64,000 nucleotides of DNA from Peptostreptococcus equinus (GTDB lineage: Bacteria > Bacillota > Clostridia > Peptostreptococcales > Peptostreptococcaceae), in NCBI RefSeq assembly GCF_027125355.1, contig NZ_CP114052.1, positions 1,736,001 to 1,800,000 of the forward strand, written 5' to 3'. The notes beneath the pieces are model-generated. The model did not search any database and was not told where the DNA came from. It saw nothing but the letters and a program-made list of their open reading frames with translations. Both the position numbers and the translations under genes were made by a program. Shown here piece by piece: positions 1-9,138 of the stretch (the first letter of the stretch is position 1; each line of letters begins with the position of its first letter).

Positions 1-2201
1 CCCAATATTTTATTTCCATCATATACAAAATCACTTGGGTTCCATTTAGCTAATTCACTATACTCCAGATTAGAAAGTAAATCTTTTAATTGTGCCACTT
101 TATTATCTACTTCTGTTTGACTTACTTTATCATTGTTTATAATTGATTGAGTACTAATAATTTCAGCTTTGATTTTACTAGTTGAATCCTCATTTAATAA
201 ACTTGGGTTTATTGATGATATTTTATTGTACAATTCTTTTAACTCGTTTTTATCAGCACCTATACTTACAAGTTTTTTCATCGATTCACTTAGCATGTTA
301 TCTGCCTCATCTATTTGATTTTGATTTGCATCAAAATTAGAGAATACAGCTTTCGCCTTACTTAAATTAGAATTAAATTCATCAAAAGAATTTTTTTCAT
401 AGTTGCTAGCGATTTTAGTATTTGCTGTATTAATAGTTTGAAAAAGTTTGCTTCTATCTACTATGTTTGTTGGTAAAATAAATTTTTGATATTTACTCTC
501 GGCTGTGTATACACTAGACTCTATATGATTAGGATTTCTAGTATACATAAATACAGTTCCGCTATTTTCATCTCCAGGCTGAAGCTGACCTGCTGGTATT
601 TTTTCCATACCTGTATTACGTGCGAATACATAGCCTTGAATTTTAAATATGTTATAAGGTATATTCACGCTCTTGATATGATTGTCTTCAAAACTATAAT
701 TATCCAACTGTAGTTGCACCACATCATCAGAAATCATTAATTCGTCTATACTGTTTTTGGAAAATGCTCTATTTCCAACTTTGACAATTGTAGAAGGTAA
801 ATTAATCTTACTTATTTTATTATTTTGAAAAGCATACGAGTCGATTATTTTTACACCTTTATTTATGTTTAATTCACTGATATTATTGTTTTTAAATGCT
901 GCAACACCTATATAAAAATCCTTAAAATCCTCTTTCATACTTGGCAATTTTATCGAATTTATCCCCTTATCACTAAAAGCACTGGGTCCTATTCCTGTTA
1001 TAGGCTTCTTTATTTTCACTCCATTTTCTTCAACTTCATTAAAATCTGGTATCACAACATCCTTATAGTTTTCAAATTTACTTAATCCTTGAGGAGAAAA
1101 TCCTGTAACCGCATAATATGTCATCCCTTTAATCATCTTTTCCTGTAAAGTTGAATATGTAAAATCATCTTGATTCCATGAAACAGATTTTTCATCAACT
1201 ACAGCCTTAATTTTTATATTTAAATTAGATATAAATCCATTAGCCGCATCTTGATCACTTAAAACATTATCTTTATATTCTGAAAATTTACCTGAAATTT
1301 CTACTGTTTTACCATTAAAATTATCTACATTCCATGTAATTCCTGTCTCATGTTCATTATATACACCCTTTAACATAACTTTTTTGTTCAATATTTTTAT
1401 AAGCTCTTGTTTGCTAGTAGAAGCAGGAACATTTATTTCTCCTAAATTTATATTTAAAGCATTTGAAACTGGAGCAAGTAAATACATTTTTGTTTCACGT
1501 TCATAAGGTATATTTATTTCATTTAATGTCGTAGGTATTGATTTTTCAATAAATTTTATTGGAACTCCTTGATTTGATATAGCAAAGTTGCTTACTTGCG
1601 TTTTATCGAATACATTAGCTGATAAGACACCAAAATTTTGCCCAAAATCTATTTGACTATTTAACAAAGGACAGTTTAAAAATGCTTTTCCTCCTATTTC
1701 TTTGATGCTACTGGCCATTTTTACACTTTCTAGGTTGGCACAATTACTAAAAGATAAGGTTGAAATTTTTTCTAAACCTTCATTTAAATTTAAAGCTTTG
1801 ATACCTGTTTTAATAAAAGCACCCTCTTGAATTTCTTTTAATGTAGATGGAAATTTAACATCAATTAAAGAGTTCTGCATTCCAAAAGCTTGTTTTTCAA
1901 TTACTTCTAGTCCTTCATTTAGTTGTAGTGACGATATTTTTGTTACACCATTAGTGGCTGTAGTATAAAATGCCTTTGATCCAATTCTTTTTACTGCATG
2001 CCCTCCTATTGTTTCTGGTATAATTACATTTGTTTCTTTTCCTTTGTAAGCAATAATAGCACCAGTATTTGAATCAAATACAAAATCTTCTTCTGAATTT
2101 TCGGCTAGTGCAGGTTCATTTATATATGTATAAGTTGGAACTATAGGTGTAAACGACATTGTAAAAGCTATTAGTAGTACTAATATTTTCTTTTTATTCA
2201 T
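1..2201 (-). CDS. BspA-like leucine-rich-repeat surface protein (C-terminus off the window)
   Basis: The reading frame is open from an ATG at 2201 to the window edge, giving 733 visible residues with no stop. The N-terminus (MNKKKILVLLIAFTMSF) is a charged stretch followed by a hydrophobic core, a Sec signal peptide. Two blocks of LRR_5-type repeats follow, at about residues 60-190 and 385-540, with the recurring pattern of a hydrophobic beta strand, 'LP/IP', then 'I...AF'. Between them lie W-x-x-D-F modules starting near residues 290 and 342; the second runs into 'VTGFSPQGLSKF', typical of Gram-positive LRR surface proteins. Residues about 579-713 are lysine/asparagine-rich helices resembling FIVAR modules, followed by another W-N-P-S-D-F start. 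It is probably an exported adhesin-like protein. How it is anchored cannot be seen. The specific ligand is unknown. Confidence 0.85.
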   Translation of the reverse strand, partial: MNKKKILVLLIAFTMSFTPIVPTYTYINEPALAENSEEDFVFDSNTGAIIAYKGKETNVIIPETIGGHAVKRIGSKAFYTTATNGVTKISSLQLNEGLEVIEKQAFGMQNSLIDVKFPSTLKEIQEGAFIKTGIKALNLNEGLEKISTLSFSNCANLESVKMASSIKEIGGKAFLNCPLLNSQIDFGQNFGVLSANVFDKTQVSNFAISNQGVPIKFIEKSIPTTLNEINIPYERETKMYLLAPVSNALNINLGEINVPASTSKQELIKILNKKVMLKGVYNEHETGITWNVDNFNGKTVEISGKFSEYKDNVLSDQDAANGFISNLNIKIKAVVDEKSVSWNQDDFTYSTLQEKMIKGMTYYAVTGFSPQGLSKFENYKDVVIPDFNEVEENGVKIKKPITGIGPSAFSDKGINSIKLPSMKEDFKDFYIGVAAFKNNNISELNINKGVKIIDSYAFQNNKISKINLPSTIVKVGNRAFSKNSIDELMISDDVVQLQLDNYSFEDNHIKSVNIPYNIFKIQGYVFARNTGMEKIPAGQLQPGDENSGTVFMYTRNPNHIESSVYTAESKYQKFILPTNIVDRSKLFQTINTANTKIASNYEKNSFDEFNSNLSKAKAVFSNFDANQNQIDEADNMLSESMKKLVSIGADKNELKELYNKISSINPSLLNEDSTSKIKAEIISTQSIINNDKVSQTEVDNKVAQLKDLLSNLEYSELAKWNPSDFVYDGNKIL

Positions 2202-2264
2202 AATTTCCCCCAAATTAAATTTATCTTATTGATATCGATAGCCATTATAAATATTTACTACTAC

Positions 2265-2298
2265 AACAAACCGCCCTTAATTTTAAGCGCGGTTTGTT
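2265..2298. terminator. Hairpin, likely terminator of ptb
   Basis: A near-perfect inverted repeat has 16-base arms at 2265-2280 and 2283-2298 with one mismatch. It sits between the 3' end of ptb and the start of the LRR gene. The T-run is weak on the minus side, so termination is likely but not certain. It may act in both directions. Confidence 0.55.
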
Positions 2299-2319
2299 TA
2301 TAAAAGTATCAATTTTTTA

Positions 2320-3240
2320 TTATTTATTTTCTGCTTCAGCTGCCATCATACAAGCTGTTGCTATAGAAACTAATTTAGCATCTTCACCATCAGATCTTGA
2401 GCAAACAACTACAGGGACTTTGGCTCCAACTATTACTCCACCGAAAGTCCATCCACCTAAGTACTTAGCTGTTTTAAGTAATACATTACCTGCTTCTATA
2501 GCTGGTACTATAAGTATATCAGCTTTTCCTGCTACTGGATCATCTATTCCTTTTACTTCCACTGCATGTGCATCTACAGCATTGTCCATCTGAAGTGGTC
2601 CACTTACTATACATCCTTTTATTTCTCCTGACTGGTTCATTTTCTGAAGTTCAGTAGCATCTACTGTAGCAGGCATTTTATCATAATATTTTTCTTTAGC
2701 ACAAATCATTGCTACTTTTGGTTCTTTATTCCCAAGAGCATGTGCTACTTCCACTGCATTTTCTATTATACCCTTCTTCTGTTCCACAGTAGGTGCTATA
2801 AGCATAGCTCCATCAGAAGTTAAGAAGTATTTATCAAATCCTTCTTTGAATAATATACCAACATAACTTAGAGTCTTACCTGTTCTAAGATTGTTTTCTT
2901 TCTTTACAACAGCCTTTAATATTATTGAAGTATCTAATAATCCCTTCATTACTAAGCTTGCTTTACCAGAATTAACCTGTTCTACTGCCTTTTGTGCTGC
3001 ATCTGGAAGATCTTCGGCATGTACGATTTCCATATCGTCTATGTTCACATTACCTTCTTTAGCTGCTTTCTTTATAAGATTTTCATCACCAACTAATATA
3101 GCTTTAGCGAATCCCATATCGATTGCATTTCTCAATGCTTGTAGAGTAGAGTCGTCATGTGGAGCTGCAACTGCAACTGTCTGTAACTTATCTCCTGATT
3201 TTTCTTTTGCTAGATTAATAAAATATTCCTTATTGATCAT
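2320..3240 (-). CDS. ptb: Phosphate butyryltransferase (phosphotransbutyrylase)
   Basis: A 306-residue protein of the phosphate acetyl/butyryltransferase family. It moves phosphate onto a short or branched acyl-CoA, releasing CoA and giving acyl phosphate for butyrate kinase. Family features visible are the C-terminal 'KGIDDPVAGKADILIVP' stretch and 'EAGN' motif, plus full family length. Ptb enzymes commonly accept isobutyryl- and isovaleryl-CoA as well as butyryl-CoA (family knowledge). The partner kinase is not adjacent here: buk lies about 35 kb away beside a 2-oxoacid:ferredoxin oxidoreductase, which suggests a role in branched-chain amino acid oxidation (inference). The gene stands alone, with a hairpin after it. 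Confidence 0.92.
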   Translation of the reverse strand: MINKEYFINLAKEKSGDKLQTVAVAAPHDDSTLQALRNAIDMGFAKAILVGDENLIKKAAKEGNVNIDDMEIVHAEDLPDAAQKAVEQVNSGKASLVMKGLLDTSIILKAVVKKENNLRTGKTLSYVGILFKEGFDKYFLTSDGAMLIAPTVEQKKGIIENAVEVAHALGNKEPKVAMICAKEKYYDKMPATVDATELQKMNQSGEIKGCIVSGPLQMDNAVDAHAVEVKGIDDPVAGKADILIVPAIEAGNVLLKTAKYLGGWTFGGVIVGAKVPVVVCSRSDGEDAKLVSIATACMMAAEAENK

Positions 3241-3373
3241 CTTTTACACTCCTTAGAAAATATATGTTTTATTTTTTATTTACATAACTCTATATAATAT
3301 ATTAACACACTTTTTTGAATTAAAAAACATTTTCCCTATTAATTAATATTTTAATTATTTGCATAATAAAAAA

Positions 3374-3405
3374 ATAAGTTAGGCAATATACTATGCCTAA
3401 CTTAT
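3374..3405 (-). terminator. Intrinsic terminator after ribU
   Basis: Arms at 3374-3384 and 3395-3405 form an 11-bp stem; read on the minus strand it is followed by a run of T. It lies just past the ribU stop codon. Confidence 0.75.
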
Positions 3406-3464
3406 CATTTAAAAATTATTTTTCTTTTTTATTTATTTTATAAAAATTTTTTCTTACTTATTTT

Positions 3465-4103
3465 TTATTTTGATTTCAATATATTATCCAATTTTTTAAA
3501 AAACGGAACTGATAATATCGACAATATCAATCCTTTTAATAAATTAAAAGGTGCTATAAACCAAAGTACAAATGATAACAAATCATTTACTTTTGGATTT
3601 ACTGCCTTACCCATACCAATTATTGCATCCATACCCATAAGTTGACCGTAAAATGGTAGCAAGAAGAAGTAATTTACTATTGATCCTACCAAAGTCATCA
3701 CTATTGTTGCTGCTAAAAATGCTTTAATGTACGATTTAGCATCTCTGTTTTTTCTATAAATCATAGAGCTAGTAACTACAAATGAACCTCCTACTATTAC
3801 ATTGGCAAGCTCTCCTACACCACCAGTTTGTGTAGATGTAATCAAATGCAGTAAGTTTTTTATAAATTCTACCATAAAACCTGCTATAGGTCCTAAGGCA
3901 AGTCCAGCTACTAAAGCAGGTATATCTGATATATCTATCTTTAAAAAGCTTGGAAATATAGGTATTGGCATTTCTATAAACATTAATACGAATGATATAG
4001 CTGATAATAAAGCTACTTTTACCAATACATTAGTACTGAGATTTCTTTTTTGGTTTCCTGCGACAAAAGTTTGTCTTCCATTTTTTTCACTAATATTTTC
4101 CAT
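3465..4103 (-). CDS. ribU: Riboflavin ECF transporter S component RibU
   Basis: A 212-residue, strongly hydrophobic protein with about six predicted membrane segments after a polar N-terminal tail of about 25 residues. The stretch 'FLKIDISDIPALVAGLALGPIAG' (split here as FLKIDISDIPAL and GLALGPIAG) and the following 'ELANVIVGG' are characteristic of RibU/ECF S components. It binds riboflavin in the membrane and works with the shared EcfT/EcfA module encoded elsewhere. An FMN riboswitch and terminator lie directly upstream, which fixes the substrate assignment well. The gene is single and ends at its own terminator. Confidence 0.93.
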   Translation of the reverse strand: MENISEKNGRQTFVAGNQKRNLSTNVLVKVALLSAISFVLMFIEMPIPIFPSFLKIDISDIPALVAGLALGPIAGFMVEFIKNLLHLITSTQTGGVGELANVIVGGSFVVTSSMIYRKNRDAKSYIKAFLAATIVMTLVGSIVNYFFLLPFYGQLMGMDAIIGMGKAVNPKVNDLLSFVLWFIAPFNLLKGLILSILSVPFFKKLDNILKSK

Positions 4104-4126
4104 AATTGTCTCCTTTTTTTTCGAGG

Positions 4127-4158
4127 GAAAAAAGTCCTGAAGCTAAAGACTTCAGGAC
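4127..4158 (-). terminator. Regulated terminator of the FMN riboswitch
   Basis: Arms at 4134-4143 and 4149-4158 form a ten-base-pair stem. Read on the minus strand it is followed by a T-rich stretch, between the riboswitch aptamer and the ribU ribosome-binding site. This is the expected expression platform for transcriptional attenuation by FMN. Confidence 0.8.
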
Positions 4159-4186
4159 AGTAGTAACAATTATTAATTCTAAATAA

Positions 4187-4291
4187 TTCTTCTCACATCC
4201 AGACTTTACTGTCGGCTTTGGAATTTCACCAAATCAGCTTACGCTCGCGGGCTATTACCGCCGGTAGGGACTTTCACCCACCCCCGAAGAT
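4187..4291 (-). promoter_or_regulatory. FMN riboswitch (RFN element)
   Basis: On the minus strand the segment carries the conserved RFN blocks in order: 'GGGTGAAAGTCCCTACCGGC' with 'GGTAATAGCCCGCGA', then 'GATTTGGTGAAATTCC', 'AAAGCCGACAGT' and 'AGTCTGGATG.GAGAAG'. The outer P1 strands are CTTC and GAAG. It lies upstream of ribU, so bound FMN should stop transcription of the riboflavin importer. Confidence 0.95.
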
Positions 4292-4424
4292 TAATTTTAA
4301 TTTGTAATTTAATTATATTAAATTTTTATGGATTTGTCAAATATTTACCGTTTAAATTTAGTGAATATTCTTAGCACTTTTTATACTTTTAGTCTAACTA
4401 ATCTATTTGAGTAATTTTGAAATA

Positions 4425-6578
4425 TTAAATATTTTTAACATCTTTCATAGATAGTGAAACCTTACCTTTATTGAGGTCTATACCTATAACTTTGACTTTT
4501 ACAATATCTCCTACAGTTAATAAATCTGATGGATTTTTCACTCTTTTATTTGATATTTTGGAAATATGAACTAGACCATCATTCTTTATACCTATGTCTA
4601 TAAATGCACCAAAATCAACTACATTTCTTACTGTTCCAGACAGTTCCATACCTTCCTCTAAGTCTTCAATAGACATTACATCTTTTCTAAGAATTGGCTT
4701 TATACCACCATCTCTTATATCTCTTCCTGGTTTTTTTATTTCATCAATTATGTCTCTAAGAGTTGCAATACCAACTTCCAATTCATCAGCCAATTTATCA
4801 AATCCAATTAACTTAACCCTTCTATCGATATCAGTTAGTTTTCCTAAATACAAATCGTCATAAGTATAATCTAATTTTTTAAGCAATTTATCACAGACTT
4901 CATAGCTTTCTGGATGAACTCCTGTATTGTCAAGAGGATTTGATGCATTTGTTATTCTTATAAAACCAGCAGCTTGTTTAAATGCAGCAGGCCCAAGTCT
5001 TTTTACTTTTTTTAGCTGATTAATATTTTCAAATTCTCCATTTTCATCCCTGTATAACACAATATTTTTAGCTACACTATTTGAAATACCTGCTACATGC
5101 TCCAATAGAGAATATGACGCCGTATTTACATCTACACCTATACTATTTACAGTTCCTTCTACTACACCATCTAATACTTCAGTAAGTCTTTTTTCATTTA
5201 CATCATGTTGATATTGACCCACACCAATGCTTTTAGGATCAATCTTTACTAATTCTGCAAGAGGATCCTGCAATCTTCTAGCTATTGAAATCGCACCCCT
5301 AATAGATACGTTTATATCTGGATGTTCTTCATTTGCAAGCTTTGAGGCTGAATATACTGACGCACCTGCTTCATTTACTATTACATAGTTTATTTCTCTA
5401 TCAATTTCTGAAATCATTTGAGCTACAAATTGTTCTGATTCTCTTGAAGCCGTACCATTACCTATAGAAATTATATCTACTTTATATTTTTCTATTAGTT
5501 TTTTTAATTCTTCTTTTGCTTCCTTTACTTTTTTTTGTGGCTTGGTTGGATATACTGTCGTAAAATCTAAAAGCTTACCATTTTTATCAACTACTGCAAT
5601 TTTACACCCTGTCCTATACGCTGGATCAAACCCCATCACTACGACATCTTTTATAGGGGCCTGCAGTAATAAACCATTTAAATTTTGACCAAATACTTTT
5701 ATTGCCCTTTCTTGTGCTATTTCACTAAGATGATTTCTGATTTCTCTTTCTATTGATGGAAAAATCAATCTCTTATAGGCATCCATAGCTATTTCTTTAA
5801 TTATATCTTCGTTGCCTACATTTTGTTGATTCATATATTTTTTAGAAATTTTTTCTATCATATCACTATCATCAATTTTGATTTTTACAGAAAGTATATC
5901 TTCTTTTTCCCCTCTATTTATAGCTAATACCCTATGAGGCAATATTTCTCTTACTCTCTCTGAAAACTCATAGTACATTTTATATACTGAGTCCTCTTCA
6001 GTCTTTGCATTAGACTCCACTATCCCTCTTTTTAATGCTTCTTCTCTGATTATCTTACGTATATCAGCATCATCACTCATTATTTCAGCCAGTATATCTT
6101 TGGCTCCTGCTATTGCTATTTGAGCATTATCTATATTTTTTTCTGGATCTATAAATGGCTTAGCTTCTTTCTCTATATTTAAATTCTTACTAAGTAATAT
6201 CATATTTGCCAAAGGTTCTAAACCTCTTTCTTTGGCTATTGTAGCTCTAGTTCTCTTTTTTTGCTTAAAAGGAGCATAAATATCTTCCACTTCTTGCAAA
6301 GTCATTGCCTTTTCAACAGCTTTTTCAATTTCATCACTAAGCTTCTCTTGTTCAGCTATCAATCTAATAACATCTTCTTTTCTAGCTTCCATATTCCTAA
6401 GATATATAAGTCTTTCGTTAAATTCTCTTAGTTGAACATCTGTCATTTCACCGGTAAGCTCTTTTCTATATCTAGCAATAAATGGTATAGTATTGCCTTC
6501 ATCTATTAGATTTATTGCATTTTCAACCTGCTTTGGTCTCAATGACATTTCTTTTATCAAAATTCCCTTTATATCCAT
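4425..6578 (-). CDS. tex: Tex family RNA-binding transcriptional accessory protein
   Basis: A 717-residue protein matching full-length Tex. Visible are the N-terminal helical region with 'TIPFIARYRKELTGEM', the central YqgF/RNase H-like fold starting near 'MGFDPAYRTGCKIAVVD', the helix-hairpin-helix region with 'VKRLGPAAFKQAAGFIRI', and a C-terminal S1 RNA-binding domain ('GTVRNVVDFGAFIDIGIKNDG'). Tex homologues bind nucleic acid and influence transcription in several bacteria; the exact role here is unknown. The start ATG follows an AGGGGAAA ribosome site. It lies 20 bases after prfB and is probably co-transcribed with it. Confidence 0.95.
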   Translation of the reverse strand: MDIKGILIKEMSLRPKQVENAINLIDEGNTIPFIARYRKELTGEMTDVQLREFNERLIYLRNMEARKEDVIRLIAEQEKLSDEIEKAVEKAMTLQEVEDIYAPFKQKKRTRATIAKERGLEPLANMILLSKNLNIEKEAKPFIDPEKNIDNAQIAIAGAKDILAEIMSDDADIRKIIREEALKRGIVESNAKTEEDSVYKMYYEFSERVREILPHRVLAINRGEKEDILSVKIKIDDSDMIEKISKKYMNQQNVGNEDIIKEIAMDAYKRLIFPSIEREIRNHLSEIAQERAIKVFGQNLNGLLLQAPIKDVVVMGFDPAYRTGCKIAVVDKNGKLLDFTTVYPTKPQKKVKEAKEELKKLIEKYKVDIISIGNGTASRESEQFVAQMISEIDREINYVIVNEAGASVYSASKLANEEHPDINVSIRGAISIARRLQDPLAELVKIDPKSIGVGQYQHDVNEKRLTEVLDGVVEGTVNSIGVDVNTASYSLLEHVAGISNSVAKNIVLYRDENGEFENINQLKKVKRLGPAAFKQAAGFIRITNASNPLDNTGVHPESYEVCDKLLKKLDYTYDDLYLGKLTDIDRRVKLIGFDKLADELEVGIATLRDIIDEIKKPGRDIRDGGIKPILRKDVMSIEDLEEGMELSGTVRNVVDFGAFIDIGIKNDGLVHISKISNKRVKNPSDLLTVGDIVKVKVIGIDLNKGKVSLSMKDVKNI

Positions 6579-6597
6579 ACTTTCCCCTAACTATAAA

Positions 6598-7738
6598 TCA
6601 TTTTTTATTATTTTCATTTTCTTTATTTATATTTTGTTTCAAATATTCATACATGAAATTATCTAATTTCCCATCCATGACAGCATCTAAATTAGTATTT
6701 TCAGCATTTGTCCTATGATCTTTTACCAGTTTGTATGGTTGGAAGACATAAGATCTTATCTGGCTACCCCAAGTAATTTGTGTGTATTTTCCCTGAATAT
6801 CTTCTATTTTTTCTTTATTTTCTTCTTCTTTAATGTGAACTAATTTTGCCATCAGCATTTTCATAGCAACTTCTCTATTCATTCTCTGACTTCTTTCATT
6901 TTGGCATTGAACTACTACACCAGTTGGTATATGTGTAATTCTAACTGCTGAATCAGTTGTATTTACATGTTGTCCACCTGCTCCTGATGCTCTATAAGTA
7001 TCAATCTTTATATCGCTTTGATTTATTTCTATCTCTGTATCATCATCCAATTCCGGTACTACGTCAATTGACGCAAAAGATGTATGCCTTTTTCCAGAAG
7101 AGTCGAATGGAGACATCCTCACCAATCTATGAACACCTTTTTCAGACTTTAAATATCCATAGGCATTTTCACCTTTTATTAGTAAAGTAGCAGTTTTTAT
7201 ACCCGCAGCTGGATCTGATATTAAATCAAGGAGTTTTACTGTCAATCCTCTAGCCTCTGACCATCTAATATACATTCTAAGAAGCATTTGAGCCCAGTCT
7301 TGAGCATCTAATCCACCAGTTCCAGAATTTATAGATACGATGGCATTATTAGAATCATATTGTCCAGAAAATAGCATGTTTATTGTTATCTCTTCTATTT
7401 GTTCCTTTGTTTTTACTATTGTATCTTTTAATTGATCTTCTATCATACATTCTTCTTCTGTATCCTCTACTTCTTCAGACATTTCTATCAATATTTCCAT
7501 ATCAGATACCATAGTTTGTATCATATCAAACTCTTCAATTTTATTATTTATATTTTTATTTTCTTGCAAAATAGAATTTGCTTTTTCGCTATCGTTCCAA
7601 AAATCTTGTTCTTCTAGCTGTTTTTCTATCTCTTTTTTTCTTATTTTTAGACTATCCAAGTCAAAGAGAAACACCTAGCTTCTCTACTTTGATTTGGATA
7701 ATTTCGTATTCAGCTTTATATTCCTGAATATTTATCAT
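6598..7738 (-). CDS. prfB: Peptide chain release factor 2, with programmed +1 frameshift
   Basis: The protein is made from two frames. A 25-codon opening segment starts at ATG 7738, behind an AGGGGTG ribosome site, and reaches an in-frame TGA at 7663-7661 in the context CTT-TGA-C. A +1 shift over one base joins it to the long frame, which continues DLDSLKIRKKEIEKQL. This is the classic RF2 autoregulatory site: low RF2 lets ribosomes slip. A Shine-Dalgarno-like AGGTG lies a few bases upstream of the slip site. The long frame has the release-factor GGQ loop ('RASGAGGQHVN') and the RF2 codon-recognition 'SPF' tripeptide ('VRMSPFDSSGK'). RF2 ends translation at UGA and UAA. A plain reading-frame call would wrongly start it at GTG 7674. 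Confidence 0.95.
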
Positions 7739-7826
7739 CAAATTCACCCCTATCAACTTTTTTATTCAACTATTATACCACATATAAAAATTTATTTCTT
7801 TGCCTTGATAAACAATATGACAAAAC

Positions 7827-7854
7827 AATGCCGATGGCAAGAACCATCGGCATT
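7827..7854 (-). terminator. Terminator of the dehydratase/dehydrogenase operon
   Basis: A strong inverted repeat has 12-base arms (AATGCCGATGGC-type) at 7827-7838 and 7843-7854. It is followed on the minus strand by a T-rich stretch and lies downstream of the D-2-hydroxyacid dehydrogenase. Confidence 0.75.
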
Positions 7855-7940
7855 AAGTAAAAAGCAACCTATAATTTTCTAGTATGACCCCCAATATGTC
7901 AAACTAGATTTTCGACATTGTTATAAATGTAATATTTATA

Positions 7941-8942
7941 TTACATATTTGTTCCATTTTGAAGTTTTCCTGTTTCTTCTGTTTTCTTTATGTTATCTAG
8001 AGCTGTATTAACTATATTGTCAACAGCTGTTTCAGTAAAGAAAGCAAAGTGACCTGTATGTATTACATTATCCATAGATCTCAATTTTTCCACTACACAC
8101 TTACAATATACATCTTCTGGTGCAACCTTTTGATTTACATATACTGTTTCACATTCTAATACATCTAATCCTGCACCTGCAAGCTTTCCACTTTCTAGTG
8201 CTTCTATAACATCATCAATGTTTATAAGAGCACCTCTACCTGTATTTATTAGTATAGATCCATCTTTCATTAATTTTAAGTTTTCTTTGTTAATTAGATG
8301 GTAAGTATCATCAAATAAAGGAAGATGAAGTGATATAATATCAGCTTCTTTTAATAAATCCTCTAGATTTTCTCTATATTCTAATACATCTTCTGCCTCT
8401 GGATTTTTGAACTTATCATAACCTATGATTTTTGCTCCTAACCCTTTAAATAATTTTCCTGCTGTTAAACCTATCTTACCTGTACCTATAATACCAACTG
8501 TACATGATCTGACTTCTCTTGCTATATGTCTTTTGTCCCAAGAGCAATCTCCGCTGTCCATAGCTGTTTTTATATGGTTCATATTTCTAAGCAAAGACAT
8601 CGCTTGTGTTACTGCCATTTCTGCTATTGCATTTGGGGAGTATCTTGGAACATTTGTGATTGCAACATTGTAACTTGCAGCAAGTTTACCATCGAACATA
8701 TCAACACCTGCTGTTCTAGATGAAATTTGTTTAATTCCATATTCTTGCATCTTCTTGAATATTTCTTCATCCTTTACAGGTATTACTTGTTGAGTTGTAA
8801 TACCATCGAATCCCTTAGCTTTTTCTATTGACTCAGCTGTAATTAAACCCTTATCCATTACAACTTCAATATTATTTTCCTTAGACCATTTTTCAAAAGC
8901 TGGTACTTCATATGGCTGTACATGATAAGCTAATATTCTCAT
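7941..8942 (-). CDS. ldhA: D-2-hydroxyacid dehydrogenase, LdhA/2-hydroxyisocaproate (or phenyllactate) type
   Basis: A 333-residue NAD-dependent D-isomer 2-hydroxyacid dehydrogenase. Visible are 'SRTAGVDMFD' and 'YSPNAIAEMAVTQAMSLLRN' in the catalytic domain, the Rossmann motif 'VGIIGTGKIG', 'NTGRGALIN', and a C-terminal 'HTGHFAFFTETA' carrying the catalytic histidine region. It reduces a 2-oxoacid to the (R)-2-hydroxyacid. The sequence pattern recalls the Clostridioides difficile LdhA that serves leucine reduction. It is the last gene of the CoA-transferase/dehydratase/Etf cluster and is separated from etfA by about 200 bases containing a hairpin, so it may be partly uncoupled. Its substrate could be 4-methyl-2-oxopentanoate, phenylpyruvate or indolepyruvate; sequence alone does not decide. 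The ATG follows an AGGAGG site. Confidence 0.9.
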   Translation of the reverse strand: MRILAYHVQPYEVPAFEKWSKENNIEVVMDKGLITAESIEKAKGFDGITTQQVIPVKDEEIFKKMQEYGIKQISSRTAGVDMFDGKLAASYNVAITNVPRYSPNAIAEMAVTQAMSLLRNMNHIKTAMDSGDCSWDKRHIAREVRSCTVGIIGTGKIGLTAGKLFKGLGAKIIGYDKFKNPEAEDVLEYRENLEDLLKEADIISLHLPLFDDTYHLINKENLKLMKDGSILINTGRGALINIDDVIEALESGKLAGAGLDVLECETVYVNQKVAPEDVYCKCVVEKLRSMDNVIHTGHFAFFTETAVDNIVNTALDNIKKTEETGKLQNGTNM

Positions 8943-9066
8943 AACTTCCTCCTATTTATACATAAATCATAATAAACTATCATACTAAATAAAATAAAAT
9001 TTTTATCTTAATTTTATTTAAATAAATATTTTTTTAACATAGTAATTTTTAATAAATATAGCAATG

Positions 9067-9088
9067 GATAGCCCTATATAGGGCTATC
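9067..9088. terminator. Hairpin between etfA and ldhA
   Basis: A perfect 8-bp stem (GATAGCCC / GGGCTATC) with a six-base loop. There is no strong T-run on the minus side, so it may be a leaky terminator, an attenuator or a processing site rather than a full stop. Confidence 0.45.
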
Positions 9089-9138
9089 ATCACCATATTT
9101 ATTATTATATATTTTTACTATTATACTTATTTCTAAGA

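Noticed and set aside
3374-3405. Possible -24/-12 element (GCAA..ATGCC) upstream of ptb
   Set aside because: Spacing is off by one and the GG/GC positions do not fit; the stretch is the ribU terminator stem.
2294-4140. Plus-strand open frames over ptb and ribU (e.g. 2294-2593, 2891-3256, 3802-4140)
   Set aside because: They are antisense shadows of well-supported genes, without ribosome sites or recognisable protein features.
7674-7674. GTG start at 7674 for prfB
   Set aside because: The frameshift site lies just downstream and the real start with its ribosome site is at 7738.
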